NCBI RefSeq assembly: GCF_002608565.1
Contig: NZ_LIXM01000002.1
Location: forward strand, 176,272 to 240,271
Source: Vibrio sp. PID17_43
GTDB lineage: Bacteria; Pseudomonadota; Gammaproteobacteria; Enterobacterales; Vibrionaceae
DNA: 64,000 nt
Direction: 5' to 3'
Shown here: one piece after another, positions 43,569-52,413 of the stretch
Numbering within the stretch: position 1 is the first letter of the stretch
Layout of the letters: every line of letters begins with the position of its first letter
Translations under genes and position numbers: made by a program
Notes under the pieces: model-generated
The model's input: the letters and a program-made list of their open reading frames with translations, nothing else
What the model was told of the DNA's origin: nothing
The model's database searches: none

Positions 43569-46379
43569 ATGGCATCTCCTCGTTTTCTTGTTGGTATTGA
43601 CCTTGGCACCACGAACACTGTGGTGGCGTACTGTGAAATCACCGACAACCTTGAACAATCCGAAGTATCCCTATTCGACATCGACCAATTGATTGGTCCG
43701 GGTGAAGTGGTTCGTAAGCCACTGCTGCCCTCTTTCCGCTATCACCCTGCAGTTGGTCAAATCTCCCCTTCTGACCTAACACTTCCTTGGGAAAACGAAA
43801 CTGTATCTGGCGACATTAGCAATGTGGTTGTTGGTGAATGGGCTCGTGAATTAGGCGCGAAGGTGGAAGGACGTCAGGTATCCAGTGCAAAAAGCTGGCT
43901 ATCGCACCAAGCGGTGGATCGTCGTTCAGATATTCTTCCTTGGGCTGGCGCGCAAGACGTAGATAAAGTCTCACCTGTCGTTGCCAGCGCAAGCTACCTC
44001 AACCACATTCGTCAAGCATGGAACTACCGTCACCCTAGCAACAAGCTAGAAGAGCAAGATGTGGTTGTGACCGTTCCAGCATCGTTCGATGAAACCGCTC
44101 GTAAGCTCACGCTTGAAGCTGCGCAGCTGGCTGGTTTAAAGAAAATCGTCCTGCTTGAAGAGCCACAAGCCGTATGTTACGACTGGTACGCACGCCACCA
44201 GCAAACCGCAGCCGATGAACTTAAAGAACTGCCACTGATTCTGGTGTGCGATGTGGGCGGTGGCACCACCGACTTGAGCTTGATTGAAGCAAGTTTCTCT
44301 TCTCAAGATGAGCTAACCCTTGATCGTATTGGCGTTGGCGAGCACTTGATGCTTGGTGGTGATAACCTCGACTTAGCATTAGCACACCTTGCAGAAAGCC
44401 GCTTCAATCAAAGTAAGAAGCTCACTGCAGCAAGCCTGACGAAGCTGATTCAGCAAACTCGCAAGGCGAAAGAAAACCTGCTTTCAGCGAATTCACCAGA
44501 AGAAGTGAAAATCACCATGCTAGGCAGCGGCTCTAAACTTCTTGGCGGAACAAAGAGTATTGGGCTGAGCAAACAAGAAGTGCACCAAATCGCTTTGGAT
44601 GGCTTCTTCCCACTTTCTGATTTCAGTGAAGTACCAGACAAACGCCGCAGCGCCGTTGTCGAGTTTGGTCTTCCATACGTTGCCGATCCAGCAGTGAGCA
44701 AACATGTTGCCGAGTTCTTAACGACGCATCAGCAAGTGTCTCGTACCGCTCTCGGCATTGAAGACGACACACAAAATGCAATTCCAGTCGGTTTGCTACT
44801 CAACGGTGGTGTGTTCAACAGTGAACTTGTGACGGAACGTGTCACTACTCTACTTTCCGATTGGCGCGGTGCGCCGGTTACGGTATTAGATAACCCACAT
44901 CCAGATTGGTCTGTTGCACTAGGTGCTGTTGCATTTGGTAAAGCACGTCGTGGTGCACAACTAAAAATTGGTGGTGGCGCAGCGCGTTCTTACTTCTTGC
45001 ATCTTCAAGAAAAGAACAAGATGGGCAAAGCGCTCTGTTTGCTTGCTAAAGGTACAGAAGAAGGTCACGAGATCCGCTTAAGTGGTCGTCGCTTCTCGCT
45101 TACCCTAGGTGAACCAGTTCGCTTTAACCTGCTGACTTCTACCCACGACACCTTAACCAATAACACCGCCATTCAAAACGGTGTGATGGTTGACGTTGAT
45201 CCCGACTTATTTGCTCCTCTACCACCTTATATCACTACCCTTGAAGGTGAAGGTGCCGAACTGCAAGCCAACCAGAAAGAGCGTGTAGAAGTACAACTTG
45301 CGTGTCAGTTGACCGAAGTCGGCACGCTTAAGATGGAATGTGTCAGCGCGGAAGACGACAACAAACGCTGGGAGCTGGAGTTCGAGGTTCGTAACAAGCA
45401 AGCCGACGACAGTGAACAAGTTAAGCTTCACCCTAAGTTGAACGAATGTAAGGAGCTGATTGCTCGCCTTTACAGCGGTAATAAGAAAAGCGCGGAAAGC
45501 AAAGAGATCAAAACCTTAGCCAAAGATCTTGAGAAGAAACTTGGCAAGCGCGATGAGTGGGATTTCACGACCCTACGCCAACTGTTCGATACCTTTGCAC
45601 AAGGTCGTAAGCGTCGCCGTCGCTCTGAACAGCATGAGAAAAACTGGCTTCGTTTAGCTGGCTTTGCATTGCGTCCAGGCTTTGGCGATCCAACCGACTC
45701 ATGGCGCATTGAACAAGTTTGGGGTCTATACCAACAAAACATTCAGTTCAAGAACCATCAAGGTTGGACTGACTGGTGGGTATTCTGGCGTCGTGTCGCA
45801 GGTGGCTTGAGCCAGGAGCAGCAAGAGACCATCTTGGCAGACATCGCGAAATACCTACACCCAGGTGCAATGAAAAACCCGCAATCGGCAAAAGCGGCGC
45901 AAGAGATGGGTTATGAGTCGATGGTTCGTTTAGCGGCATCGCTTGAGCACCTCGAAGTGGAAGACAAAGTGCTACTTGCAACATGGTTCCTGAGCAAAGC
46001 CATCAACCACAACCAGTTTGAGCAAGCACACTGGTGGGCAATGGGTCGCTTGGCATCGCGTACACCTTTGTACGGCAGTCAGCACAACGTGATTCCTCGT
46101 GAACAAGCGGAACAATGGTTACCTAAATTGCTCGAACAAAACTGGCAGAAAGAGCCAATGATTGCATTCGCAGCAGTGATGATTTGTCGTAAGACAGGTG
46201 ACCGCCTGTTTGACATTTCAGATGACTATCGCGGGCAGGTTCTGGCTAAGCTGAAACTGAACAAAGTCCCAGAATCTTGGGTATCACTGGTTGAAGAAGT
46301 CAAAGAGCTGTCTGAGAGCGAGTCGAAACGTGTGTTTGGTGACGCACTACCAAGCGGTTTAACCCTAGTCAGCCACTAA
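43569..46379 (+). CDS. Hsp70-family protein 2 with long C-terminal extension (DUF3731-type)
   Basis: 936 residues, about 300 more than a normal Hsp70. ATPase motifs are VGIDLGTTNTVVAYC at residues 7-21, VLLEEPQAVCYDW, LVCDVGGGTTDLSLIEA near residue 225 and LLLNGGVFNSELV near residue 420. From about residue 620 a helical, basic and Trp-rich region follows (GRKRRRRSEQHEKNWLRLAG, WWVFWRRVAGGLSQEQQ), which I take as the DUF3731 domain. The ATG at 43569 follows GAAGG. It pairs with the shorter Hsp70; the extension may bind clients in place of a normal lid domain. Confidence 0.88.
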   Translation: MASPRFLVGIDLGTTNTVVAYCEITDNLEQSEVSLFDIDQLIGPGEVVRKPLLPSFRYHPAVGQISPSDLTLPWENETVSGDISNVVVGEWARELGAKVEGRQVSSAKSWLSHQAVDRRSDILPWAGAQDVDKVSPVVASASYLNHIRQAWNYRHPSNKLEEQDVVVTVPASFDETARKLTLEAAQLAGLKKIVLLEEPQAVCYDWYARHQQTAADELKELPLILVCDVGGGTTDLSLIEASFSSQDELTLDRIGVGEHLMLGGDNLDLALAHLAESRFNQSKKLTAASLTKLIQQTRKAKENLLSANSPEEVKITMLGSGSKLLGGTKSIGLSKQEVHQIALDGFFPLSDFSEVPDKRRSAVVEFGLPYVADPAVSKHVAEFLTTHQQVSRTALGIEDDTQNAIPVGLLLNGGVFNSELVTERVTTLLSDWRGAPVTVLDNPHPDWSVALGAVAFGKARRGAQLKIGGGAARSYFLHLQEKNKMGKALCLLAKGTEEGHEIRLSGRRFSLTLGEPVRFNLLTSTHDTLTNNTAIQNGVMVDVDPDLFAPLPPYITTLEGEGAELQANQKERVEVQLACQLTEVGTLKMECVSAEDDNKRWELEFEVRNKQADDSEQVKLHPKLNECKELIARLYSGNKKSAESKEIKTLAKDLEKKLGKRDEWDFTTLRQLFDTFAQGRKRRRRSEQHEKNWLRLAGFALRPGFGDPTDSWRIEQVWGLYQQNIQFKNHQGWTDWWVFWRRVAGGLSQEQQETILADIAKYLHPGAMKNPQSAKAAQEMGYESMVRLAASLEHLEVEDKVLLATWFLSKAINHNQFEQAHWWAMGRLASRTPLYGSQHNVIPREQAEQWLPKLLEQNWQKEPMIAFAAVMICRKTGDRLFDISDDYRGQVLAKLKLNKVPESWVSLVEEVKELSESESKRVFGDALPSGLTLVSH

Positions 46380-46403
46380 ACCCACAAGCACCTTAAGCAT
46401 CAC

Positions 46404-46432
46404 AAGCCCTTCCATTGAAGGGCTTAATTTTT
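46404..46432 (+). terminator. Terminator of the Hsp70 operon
   Basis: AAGCCCTTC / GAAGGGCTT perfect 9-bp stem, CATT loop, then AATTTTTA. It marks the operon end and also lies tail-to-tail with the next minus-strand gene. Confidence 0.88.
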
Positions 46433-46452
46433 ATTGTTCGGTATAAATGGAT

Positions 46453-46647
46453 TCAGTTCATCTCTGTGGTAATCACCACATCTCGCGTTTCGTTGTCCAT
46501 ATCGCTGATCCCAACAACAGACACTTCACGGTCCGACAAGTTTTCAATCAAGCTATCTTCCAAGCCGCCATCGGCTAACCAAGAGTAGAATTTCTCCGCC
46601 ACGCGCTCCGAACCTTCTCCAACAAACGTTAATGTGACCTTCTTCAT
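46453..46647 (-). CDS. Small acidic conserved hypothetical protein
   Basis: 64 residues starting MKKVTLTFVGEGSERVAE, acidic overall, with an alternating beta-strand pattern at both ends (VTLTFV and RDVVITTEM). It suggests a small alpha/beta (ferredoxin-like) fold. The start at 46647 has GGAG 8 nt upstream; a GTG at 46656 would overlap it. I do not recognise a named family. Convergent with the Hsp70 operon and divergent from the Tag-like gene. Confidence 0.7.
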   Translation of the reverse strand: MKKVTLTFVGEGSERVAEKFYSWLADGGLEDSLIENLSDREVSVVGISDMDNETRDVVITTEMN

Positions 46648-46726
46648 TTGTGACACTCCATTAATTTACGATTCAGCTACTTAAGCGTAGTATGTTTGGC
46701 AAACATCGTATGGACTGAATTTGTTT

Positions 46727-47413
46727 ATGAGTATCGAAAAATTTGACGCCATTTATCAACGCGCAGCCGAGCGCAAAGGCGGTGAAGACCAACTTGAAGC
46801 GCTTTTGTCTCACCCACTAAGCAAAGAAGAATTAGCAACCATTCAAGATGACCGTTGGCTAGCCGCATTTTCGATGAAAGTATTCCAAAGTGGGATCTCG
46901 TGGAGTGTGGTTCGTAACAAATGGCAGAACTTCGAGGACGTCTTTTTCGGCTTTAAAATTGAGCCGCTATTGATGCTGTCTGACGATCAGTGGGAAACCA
47001 AAGCAACGGACAAACGCATTATCCGCCATCTGACCAAAGTAATGTCAATCCCTGCCAATGCACGTATGATCCACGAAGCAAGAATCGAGCATGGTTCATT
47101 CAGTAAAATGGTGTCCGATTGGCCGCAAGAGAAGATAACCGACTTGTGGACGTATTTGAAGAAACACGGTAATCGCTTGGGTGGCAATACCGGTCCTTAC
47201 ACGCTGCGCCAAATGGGCGTCGACACCTTTATCCTGTCTAGCGACGTTGAAGCTTATCTGCGTAATTGCAAGATCATTGAAGGTGGCAAAGAGACTAAGA
47301 AATCACTCGATGCGACTAACAAAGCGTTTGTTCAGTGGCAACAAGAAAGTGGCAGAAGTCTCACAGAGATCAGCCAAATTATAGCGTTTAGTACAGGCGA
47401 CAACCGGGTATAA
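46727..47413 (+). CDS. DNA-3-methyladenine glycosylase I-like protein
   Basis: Tag-family base-excision glycosylase of 228 residues. It shows FSMKVFQSGISWSVVRNKWQNFEDVFFGF near residue 50 (the aromatic base-binding pocket region in Tag), IIRHLTKVMSIPANARMIHEA, and GNTGPYTLRQMGVDTFILSSDVEAYL near residue 155. E. coli Tag binds zinc through an N-terminal Cys and C-terminal His/Cys; those residues are not seen here. The protein is also about 40 residues longer than Tag (187). So it belongs to a zinc-less branch, and activity on 3-methyladenine is likely but not assured. Confidence 0.8.
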   Translation: MSIEKFDAIYQRAAERKGGEDQLEALLSHPLSKEELATIQDDRWLAAFSMKVFQSGISWSVVRNKWQNFEDVFFGFKIEPLLMLSDDQWETKATDKRIIRHLTKVMSIPANARMIHEARIEHGSFSKMVSDWPQEKITDLWTYLKKHGNRLGGNTGPYTLRQMGVDTFILSSDVEAYLRNCKIIEGGKETKKSLDATNKAFVQWQQESGRSLTEISQIIAFSTGDNRV

Positions 47414-47437
47414 GCACACCTCGATCATGAGCTGACA

Positions 47438-47474
47438 CTAAGAAAATCTTTAAGTCATATTGAAGTTTTCTTAG
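47438..47474. terminator. Imperfect hairpin after the Tag-like gene
   Basis: CTAAGAAAA ... TTTTCTTAG long AT-rich inverted repeat with internal mismatches, ending in a short T stretch. Probably a terminator, weakly supported. Confidence 0.45.
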
Positions 47475-47701
47475 TGTTCTCTGTCATCACATCCCCCCTC
47501 CTTCCACACATTAACAATGCGTTCACATAATATTGTTGCATGCATACGTTGCAGCAATAGATAACTCTCATGTCGACAATACAGCGACAAATGCAACACA
47601 ATCTGTTGTTTTCAAATTTGCACAAAAAATACGCTTGTAAAGTCATCATAAGAATAAATAATAGATCCATTATAATTCAATACTTTAACGCAGGAGGCGC
47701 T

Positions 47702-49441
47702 ATGAGAATATTCTGGCAGCTTCGTTGGTATTTCCAACTTAAATGGAAACATTATGTCGGTTCAATTCTTCTACTCGCTGTTATCTCAGCCCTTCAGCTC
47801 GTCCCCCCGAAAGCCGTAGGCATCATCGTAGATGGCGTTGTCGATAACACCTTAGACACCACAACCTTGCTGCTGTGGTTGTTTGGTCTGGTGGTGTTAT
47901 TTTTCACTGTTTATGGCTGTCGTATTCTTTGGCGAATCTGGTTATTTGGTGCCAGCTCGGAGTTAGGTACCATTTTGCGTAACCGCCTATATCGTCATAT
48001 ATCCACACAACCCCCTCGCTTTTTTGAGCGTTTTAAAACCGGCGACCTTATGGCTCGTGGCACCAACGATGTCCGTAATATTGTGATGACTGCAGGAGAA
48101 GGCGTACTAACCGCCGCGGATTCGTTGATTACCGGTATTGCCGTTTTGATCGTAATGGTGACACAAATAAGTTGGAAGCTCACATTAATGGCGCTGTTGC
48201 CTATGCCATTTCTAGCGCTCACTATTTTCTTTATCGTTCGTATTCTTCACCAACGATTCCGTGTTGCTCAGGAGGCATTTTCTTCCATGTCAGATATGAC
48301 TCAAGAGTCATTAAATGGCGTGAGAATGCTGCGTGCGTTTGGTTTGGAAGCTCGCGAACAACAACGTTTTGAAGACGTTGTTGATGACACAGGAGATAAA
48401 AATATTGCCGTGGCAAGAGCAGATGCACGCTTTGATCCTGCGATCCAACTGACCATTGGGCTCTCCTTTCTTCTAAGTATTGCATCGGGTGCGTACTTGG
48501 TCGAACAAGGTGAAATCACCCTAGGCGACCTGACCGCTTTTACCATGTACCTTGGTATGATGATCTGGCCAATGCTTGCGTTTGCATTCCTATTTAATAT
48601 CCTTGAACGAGGCTCAGCAGCCTGGAATCGTTTACAAGAAGTTTTCGATGAAAAGCCCGACATCGTCAGTGGCGATATCCCCTTATCAGACCGACCTCTG
48701 CCTTTAAATATCCAAATTAACGACTATCACTGGTCAACGGATTTACCCCCAGCTCTCAGTGATGTTCACGTTACACTTCAACCAGGACACATGCTGGGTG
48801 TCGCTGGGCCAGTAGGAAGCGGTAAGTCAACTTTGCTCGCCTTACTCCTCCGCCAACACGAGCTAGAAAATGGTACCATTTTATTTGGCGACATCGACAT
48901 TAAAAACGCGATTCTGCCACAATGGCGCAACCGTTTTGCCGTCGTGAATCAAAGCCCATTTCTATTTTCAAAATCAATCTACGACAATATCGCGTTGGGT
49001 AATCCATCGGCTTCGCAGGCCGACGTGTATCGCGCTGCCAAACTGGCCTGTATCCATGATGATATCGAAAAATTCCCGCAGGGCTACCAAACTGAGGTAG
49101 GTGAAAAAGGCATCACACTCTCAGGCGGCCAAAAGCAACGAATTGCCATTGCACGTGCAATGCTACTCAATGCTCAAGTGCTGGTTTTAGATGATGCCTT
49201 GTCTGCTGTTGATGGACGAACAGAGCACCAAATCCTCAAAAATCTAGAAACGCACTATCGGGAACAAGCGTTGATAGTCATTGCTCATCGCCTTACTGCG
49301 CTCGAAGCTGCCGAAGAAATCATTGTCCTCAATCATGGACACATCGCCGAACGGGGTCAGCATCATGCATTGCTGCAACAGTATGGCTGGTATTCAGAAA
49401 TGTATCGATATCAGAAACTTGAACAAGCAATGGAGGACTAA
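47702..49441 (+). CDS. mdlA: ABC exporter half-transporter, MdlA/SmdA-like
   Basis: Type IV ABC exporter half, membrane domain (six helices, about residues 1-300) fused to an ATPase domain. Walker A GPVGSGKST is near residue 371, signature LSGGQKQRIAIARAML near residue 475, Walker B VLVLDDALSAVD and H-loop IAHRL. 579 residues. The ATG at 47702 is preceded by AGGAGG, while the longer frame from 47570 has no support. It works as a heterodimer with the next gene, three bases downstream. Substrate unknown; MdlAB-type pairs export drugs or lipids. Confidence 0.9.
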   Translation: MRIFWQLRWYFQLKWKHYVGSILLLAVISALQLVPPKAVGIIVDGVVDNTLDTTTLLLWLFGLVVLFFTVYGCRILWRIWLFGASSELGTILRNRLYRHISTQPPRFFERFKTGDLMARGTNDVRNIVMTAGEGVLTAADSLITGIAVLIVMVTQISWKLTLMALLPMPFLALTIFFIVRILHQRFRVAQEAFSSMSDMTQESLNGVRMLRAFGLEAREQQRFEDVVDDTGDKNIAVARADARFDPAIQLTIGLSFLLSIASGAYLVEQGEITLGDLTAFTMYLGMMIWPMLAFAFLFNILERGSAAWNRLQEVFDEKPDIVSGDIPLSDRPLPLNIQINDYHWSTDLPPALSDVHVTLQPGHMLGVAGPVGSGKSTLLALLLRQHELENGTILFGDIDIKNAILPQWRNRFAVVNQSPFLFSKSIYDNIALGNPSASQADVYRAAKLACIHDDIEKFPQGYQTEVGEKGITLSGGQKQRIAIARAMLLNAQVLVLDDALSAVDGRTEHQILKNLETHYREQALIVIAHRLTALEAAEEIIVLNHGHIAERGQHHALLQQYGWYSEMYRYQKLEQAMED

Positions 49442-49444
49442 CTT

Positions 49445-51223
49445 TTGAAACAGAGTACGATTTTCAAGCGGTTATTGTCTTACCCGCTGTCACAGCCGAA
49501 ACCAATGATACAAGGTCTTGCACTGCTGTTTATTGCAGCAATAGCAAATGCTGGTGGCCCATGGCTAATTCAATATTTTATTGATGAACACATTACTAAG
49601 GGCGACTACTCGACCAACGTGCTGATATCTTTAGCGGTGGGCTATATCTCATTACAGCTTATCTCAGCCACGTTCCAATATCTGCAATCGCTGCAATTTA
49701 GTATCGTTGCGACTAACACCATCAAAACGATTCGTAAGCAAGTGTTTTTTGGTGTTATCAACCAACCCCTTTCCGAATTTGACTACACACCAGCAGGGAA
49801 GCTGGTCTCCCGTATTACTAACGATACGGAATCATTACAGCAATTTTATGAGTTACTCATAGCAACCGTGATCAAGAACTTGGTCATGATCTTGGTCATG
49901 TTGGGCGTCATGTTTTACATGAGCTGGAAGTTGGCGTTGGTCGTCGTCCTATTACTGCCGATTGTTGTCGGTTTCATGTATCTATTTAAACGTCTTAGCA
50001 CAGAGACGTATCGTTGCATGCGTGACTTGCTGTCTGACATCAACGCTAACCTTAGCGAATCGATTCAAGGGATGAGTGTCATTCAGCTTATGCAGCAAGA
50101 AGACCGTTTTAACAAACAGTTTAACGAGTTAACCGCTGAACACTTGGTTGCGTCAAAAAGAGTCATTCGCTTAAATGGGTACTTACTGCGTCCACTTATG
50201 GATATGCTCGCTGGTATCGCCCTACTGTCGCTTGTCGCCATCTTCGGTTTCAACGGTGTTGAAGTGATCGGGGTTGGTGTTCTTTATGCCTTTATTAGCT
50301 ATCTTGCAAGGGTAACTGAACCCCTTATCGAGATGACTCAACAACTGGCTCTGTTGCAGCAAGCGCTCGTTTCGAGTGAACGCGTATTTGAGTTAATGGA
50401 CGCCAAAGAGCAAACTTATGGCGCGGATCATGCTCCGCTAAAAACGGGGTCGATTAAGCTTGAGCAGCTCACATTTAGCTACGATGGACAGCAAAATGTG
50501 CTCAATAAAATTTCGTTGCAGGCGGAACATCAGGACTTCGTCGCCCTAGTGGGTCATACTGGCAGCGGGAAAAGTACCCTCGCTTCTCTGTTAATGGGGT
50601 TTTATCCAACAGAGATTGGAGCACTGTTAGTCGATGGCCGTCCGTTGAAGTCATTAGGTAAAGAGGTGCTCAGAAAAGATATCGCCATGGTTCAACAAGG
50701 CCCACATATTCTGCCTGCATGTGTAAAAGAAAATATCTGCTTAGGCCGAAGTGTTACGGACGAACAAGTTTGGGATGCATTAGAGAAGGTCGGTCTAGCC
50801 GAACAAATTCACCGCTACCCGCGTGGGTTAGATACTCAACTTGGCCAAGGTGAAACCAACTTATCTGCTGGTCAAAAACAGCTGCTCGCCCTCGCACGCG
50901 TATTAGTGGCAAAGCCAAAAATACTCATCTTAGACGAGGCTACGGCAAACATAGATTCTGGTACAGAGGCTCTGATCCAAAAAAGCTTAGAAGTACTGCG
51001 TAAAGACATGACTCTGGTCGTCATTGCGCATCGCCTCTCGACCATTTTGAACGCAGACCAAATCATCGTACTGCATCATGGTGATCTAGTAGAAAGCGGC
51101 ACACACAGCGCGCTTCTTAAACAAAATGGGCGTTATGCAAGAATGTATCAACTTCAGCAGGCGAATCGACACATCCAAGAAATTGAGGAACTGGAAGAGA
51201 AACAGTTTGAAGAGGCCATTTGA
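49445..51223 (+). CDS. mdlB: ABC exporter half-transporter, MdlB/SmdB-like
   Basis: Partner half-transporter of 592 residues. Walker A is GHTGSGKST near residue 373, the signature is altered to LSAGQKQLLALARVL (Ala for the usual second Gly) and Walker B is ILILDEATANID. The TTG start at 49445 has GGAGG 8 nt upstream. Asymmetric signature sequences between the halves are usual in heterodimeric exporters. The C-terminus ends in a Glu-rich tail. A perfect inverted repeat follows the stop codon. Confidence 0.9.
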   Translation: MKQSTIFKRLLSYPLSQPKPMIQGLALLFIAAIANAGGPWLIQYFIDEHITKGDYSTNVLISLAVGYISLQLISATFQYLQSLQFSIVATNTIKTIRKQVFFGVINQPLSEFDYTPAGKLVSRITNDTESLQQFYELLIATVIKNLVMILVMLGVMFYMSWKLALVVVLLLPIVVGFMYLFKRLSTETYRCMRDLLSDINANLSESIQGMSVIQLMQQEDRFNKQFNELTAEHLVASKRVIRLNGYLLRPLMDMLAGIALLSLVAIFGFNGVEVIGVGVLYAFISYLARVTEPLIEMTQQLALLQQALVSSERVFELMDAKEQTYGADHAPLKTGSIKLEQLTFSYDGQQNVLNKISLQAEHQDFVALVGHTGSGKSTLASLLMGFYPTEIGALLVDGRPLKSLGKEVLRKDIAMVQQGPHILPACVKENICLGRSVTDEQVWDALEKVGLAEQIHRYPRGLDTQLGQGETNLSAGQKQLLALARVLVAKPKILILDEATANIDSGTEALIQKSLEVLRKDMTLVVIAHRLSTILNADQIIVLHHGDLVESGTHSALLKQNGRYARMYQLQQANRHIQEIEELEEKQFEEAI

Positions 51224-51245
51224 TCTCAACGGTTAGGCAGCGTTA

Positions 51246-51271
51246 TGGTGCACATCATCTCATGTGCACCA
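51246..51271 (+). terminator. Perfect inverted repeat after mdlB
   Basis: TGGTGCACAT / ATGTGCACCA, 10-bp perfect arms and 6-nt loop, 22 bases after the stop codon. No T run follows, so it is a terminator only in a broad sense; it could stabilise the transcript end. Confidence 0.5.
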
Positions 51272-51469
51272 ACTATCTTCATAATTTACACATTTCTTAT
51301 ATTTCTTGGTTAATATTGACATAAACCCTCGCTATTCTTTGCGAGGTCGTTGTAAAATCGTCAAATACAGCAACCTAACCCTTTATAAACAGTATTGTCA
51401 CAGCACGATGTTGTTCGGTTGGCGTCTGCACATTCCCAATGTTACTAAGTAATTTCATGATTAGAGTCC

Positions 51470-52018
51470 ATGGACCAAGATAAATTTACAAATATCTATC
51501 GCTTGCCCGGTTCGCTGCAGATTCGAATCGGTAAATGGCAAAAAACTTTCCGCGGCACATCTGATTTGGTTCTTCATCAGGTGCTCATGGAACGTAATAA
51601 GCAGTTTAAGCAACCCACCTTTTTACCAAAGGGCTGGTGTATTACGCCTGTTGATGAAAGCGACATCACCATCACACACCATGGTAAATATATTCAGACG
51701 GTAATGCGTACCATGTTGGACAGAAAGGTCTCATACAAACGATTGTTCCTTTCTCGTATGGATGCAGAAGCTGGCGAAAAAGTACTGCGTGAATATAAAC
51801 TTGAGTGGTTACGCAAACACAATCAAATCGCAAAAAAATATAATCAAATCAAGAAAAAACAGTACATGAGTTTAGCAAGGGAAGAAGAAGAAACGCTTTA
51901 CCCTTCGATAGAAAAAGGAAAATTCGATAAGGCACTCTGGAACAAACTCGTTATCTCTGCCTTTGGTCCAGAAAAGAAATACAAAAATCCGCACTATGTT
52001 CGAAAAGCGAACTTCTGA
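51470..52018 (+). CDS. Hypothetical basic protein, 182 residues
   Basis: Not recognised. It begins MDQDKFTNIYRLPGSLQIRI and has FRGTSDLVLHQVLMERNKQF near residue 26. A strongly basic middle part holds the KKYNQIKKKQYMSLAREEEE helix at about residues 120-140, and the protein ends KNPHYVRKANF. Basic charge and the long helix suggest nucleic-acid binding, but this is inference. The start has only a weak ribosome binding site. It stands alone between mdlB and a small minus-strand gene. Confidence 0.65.
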   Translation: MDQDKFTNIYRLPGSLQIRIGKWQKTFRGTSDLVLHQVLMERNKQFKQPTFLPKGWCITPVDESDITITHHGKYIQTVMRTMLDRKVSYKRLFLSRMDAEAGEKVLREYKLEWLRKHNQIAKKYNQIKKKQYMSLAREEEETLYPSIEKGKFDKALWNKLVISAFGPEKKYKNPHYVRKANF

Positions 52019-52028
52019 TATTGCATCT

Positions 52029-52061
52029 TATACCCAAGTAACCTCAAGATGCTTGGGTATA
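52029..52061. repeat. Dispersed palindromic repeat, copy D (complete)
   Basis: TATACCCAAG at 52029-52038 and CTTGGGTATA at 52052-52061 are perfect 10-bp arms with a 13-nt spacer. It is the best-preserved of four copies in the window. Confidence 0.8.
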
Positions 52062-52115
52062 AATAAGTGAAGCTGTGGCATTAAAGAATAAACTAGCCGC
52101 AGCGAATACGAAGGC

Positions 52116-52325
52116 TTAATGACGCGCATCTCCACTAAAATCGACTTCTTTATAGATATCAGCTAACGACTGCTTGCCTTTAACTGAACGCTTTTTCTTC
52201 GGCTGATAATGATACTCTTGGTCATGCAAAGCTTCTTCGTGCTCCTTTGCAGACTCGACGAAATCAGAGTTTGCCAATGCTTGTTGGCGCAGGCGGTTTA
52301 CTCGTTTAAGGGTTTCCCACAGCAT
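52116..52325 (-). CDS. Small hypothetical protein, 69 residues
   Basis: Not recognised. Helical and charged: MLWETLKRVNRLRQQALANS, then a KEHEEALHDQEYHY stretch and a basic PKKKRSVKGKQ segment. The start is well supported by GGAGG 6 nt before the ATG. It lies upstream of and on the same strand as the HD-GYP gene's left neighbour region; no operon partner is obvious. Confidence 0.65.
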   Translation of the reverse strand: MLWETLKRVNRLRQQALANSDFVESAKEHEEALHDQEYHYQPKKKRSVKGKQSLADIYKEVDFSGDARH

Positions 52326-52413
52326 ACTTCACCTCCAAACCTAATTACTGTATATAAAAACAGTATTATTTATCATTTCCTCCACGTCAAGGTTTAACGT
52401 CTAATCGTTGCTT

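Noticed and set aside
47570..47701. N-terminal extension of the mdlA frame by 44 residues
   Set aside because: The extension has no matching part in ABC exporters, while AGGAGG sits just before the internal ATG at 47702.
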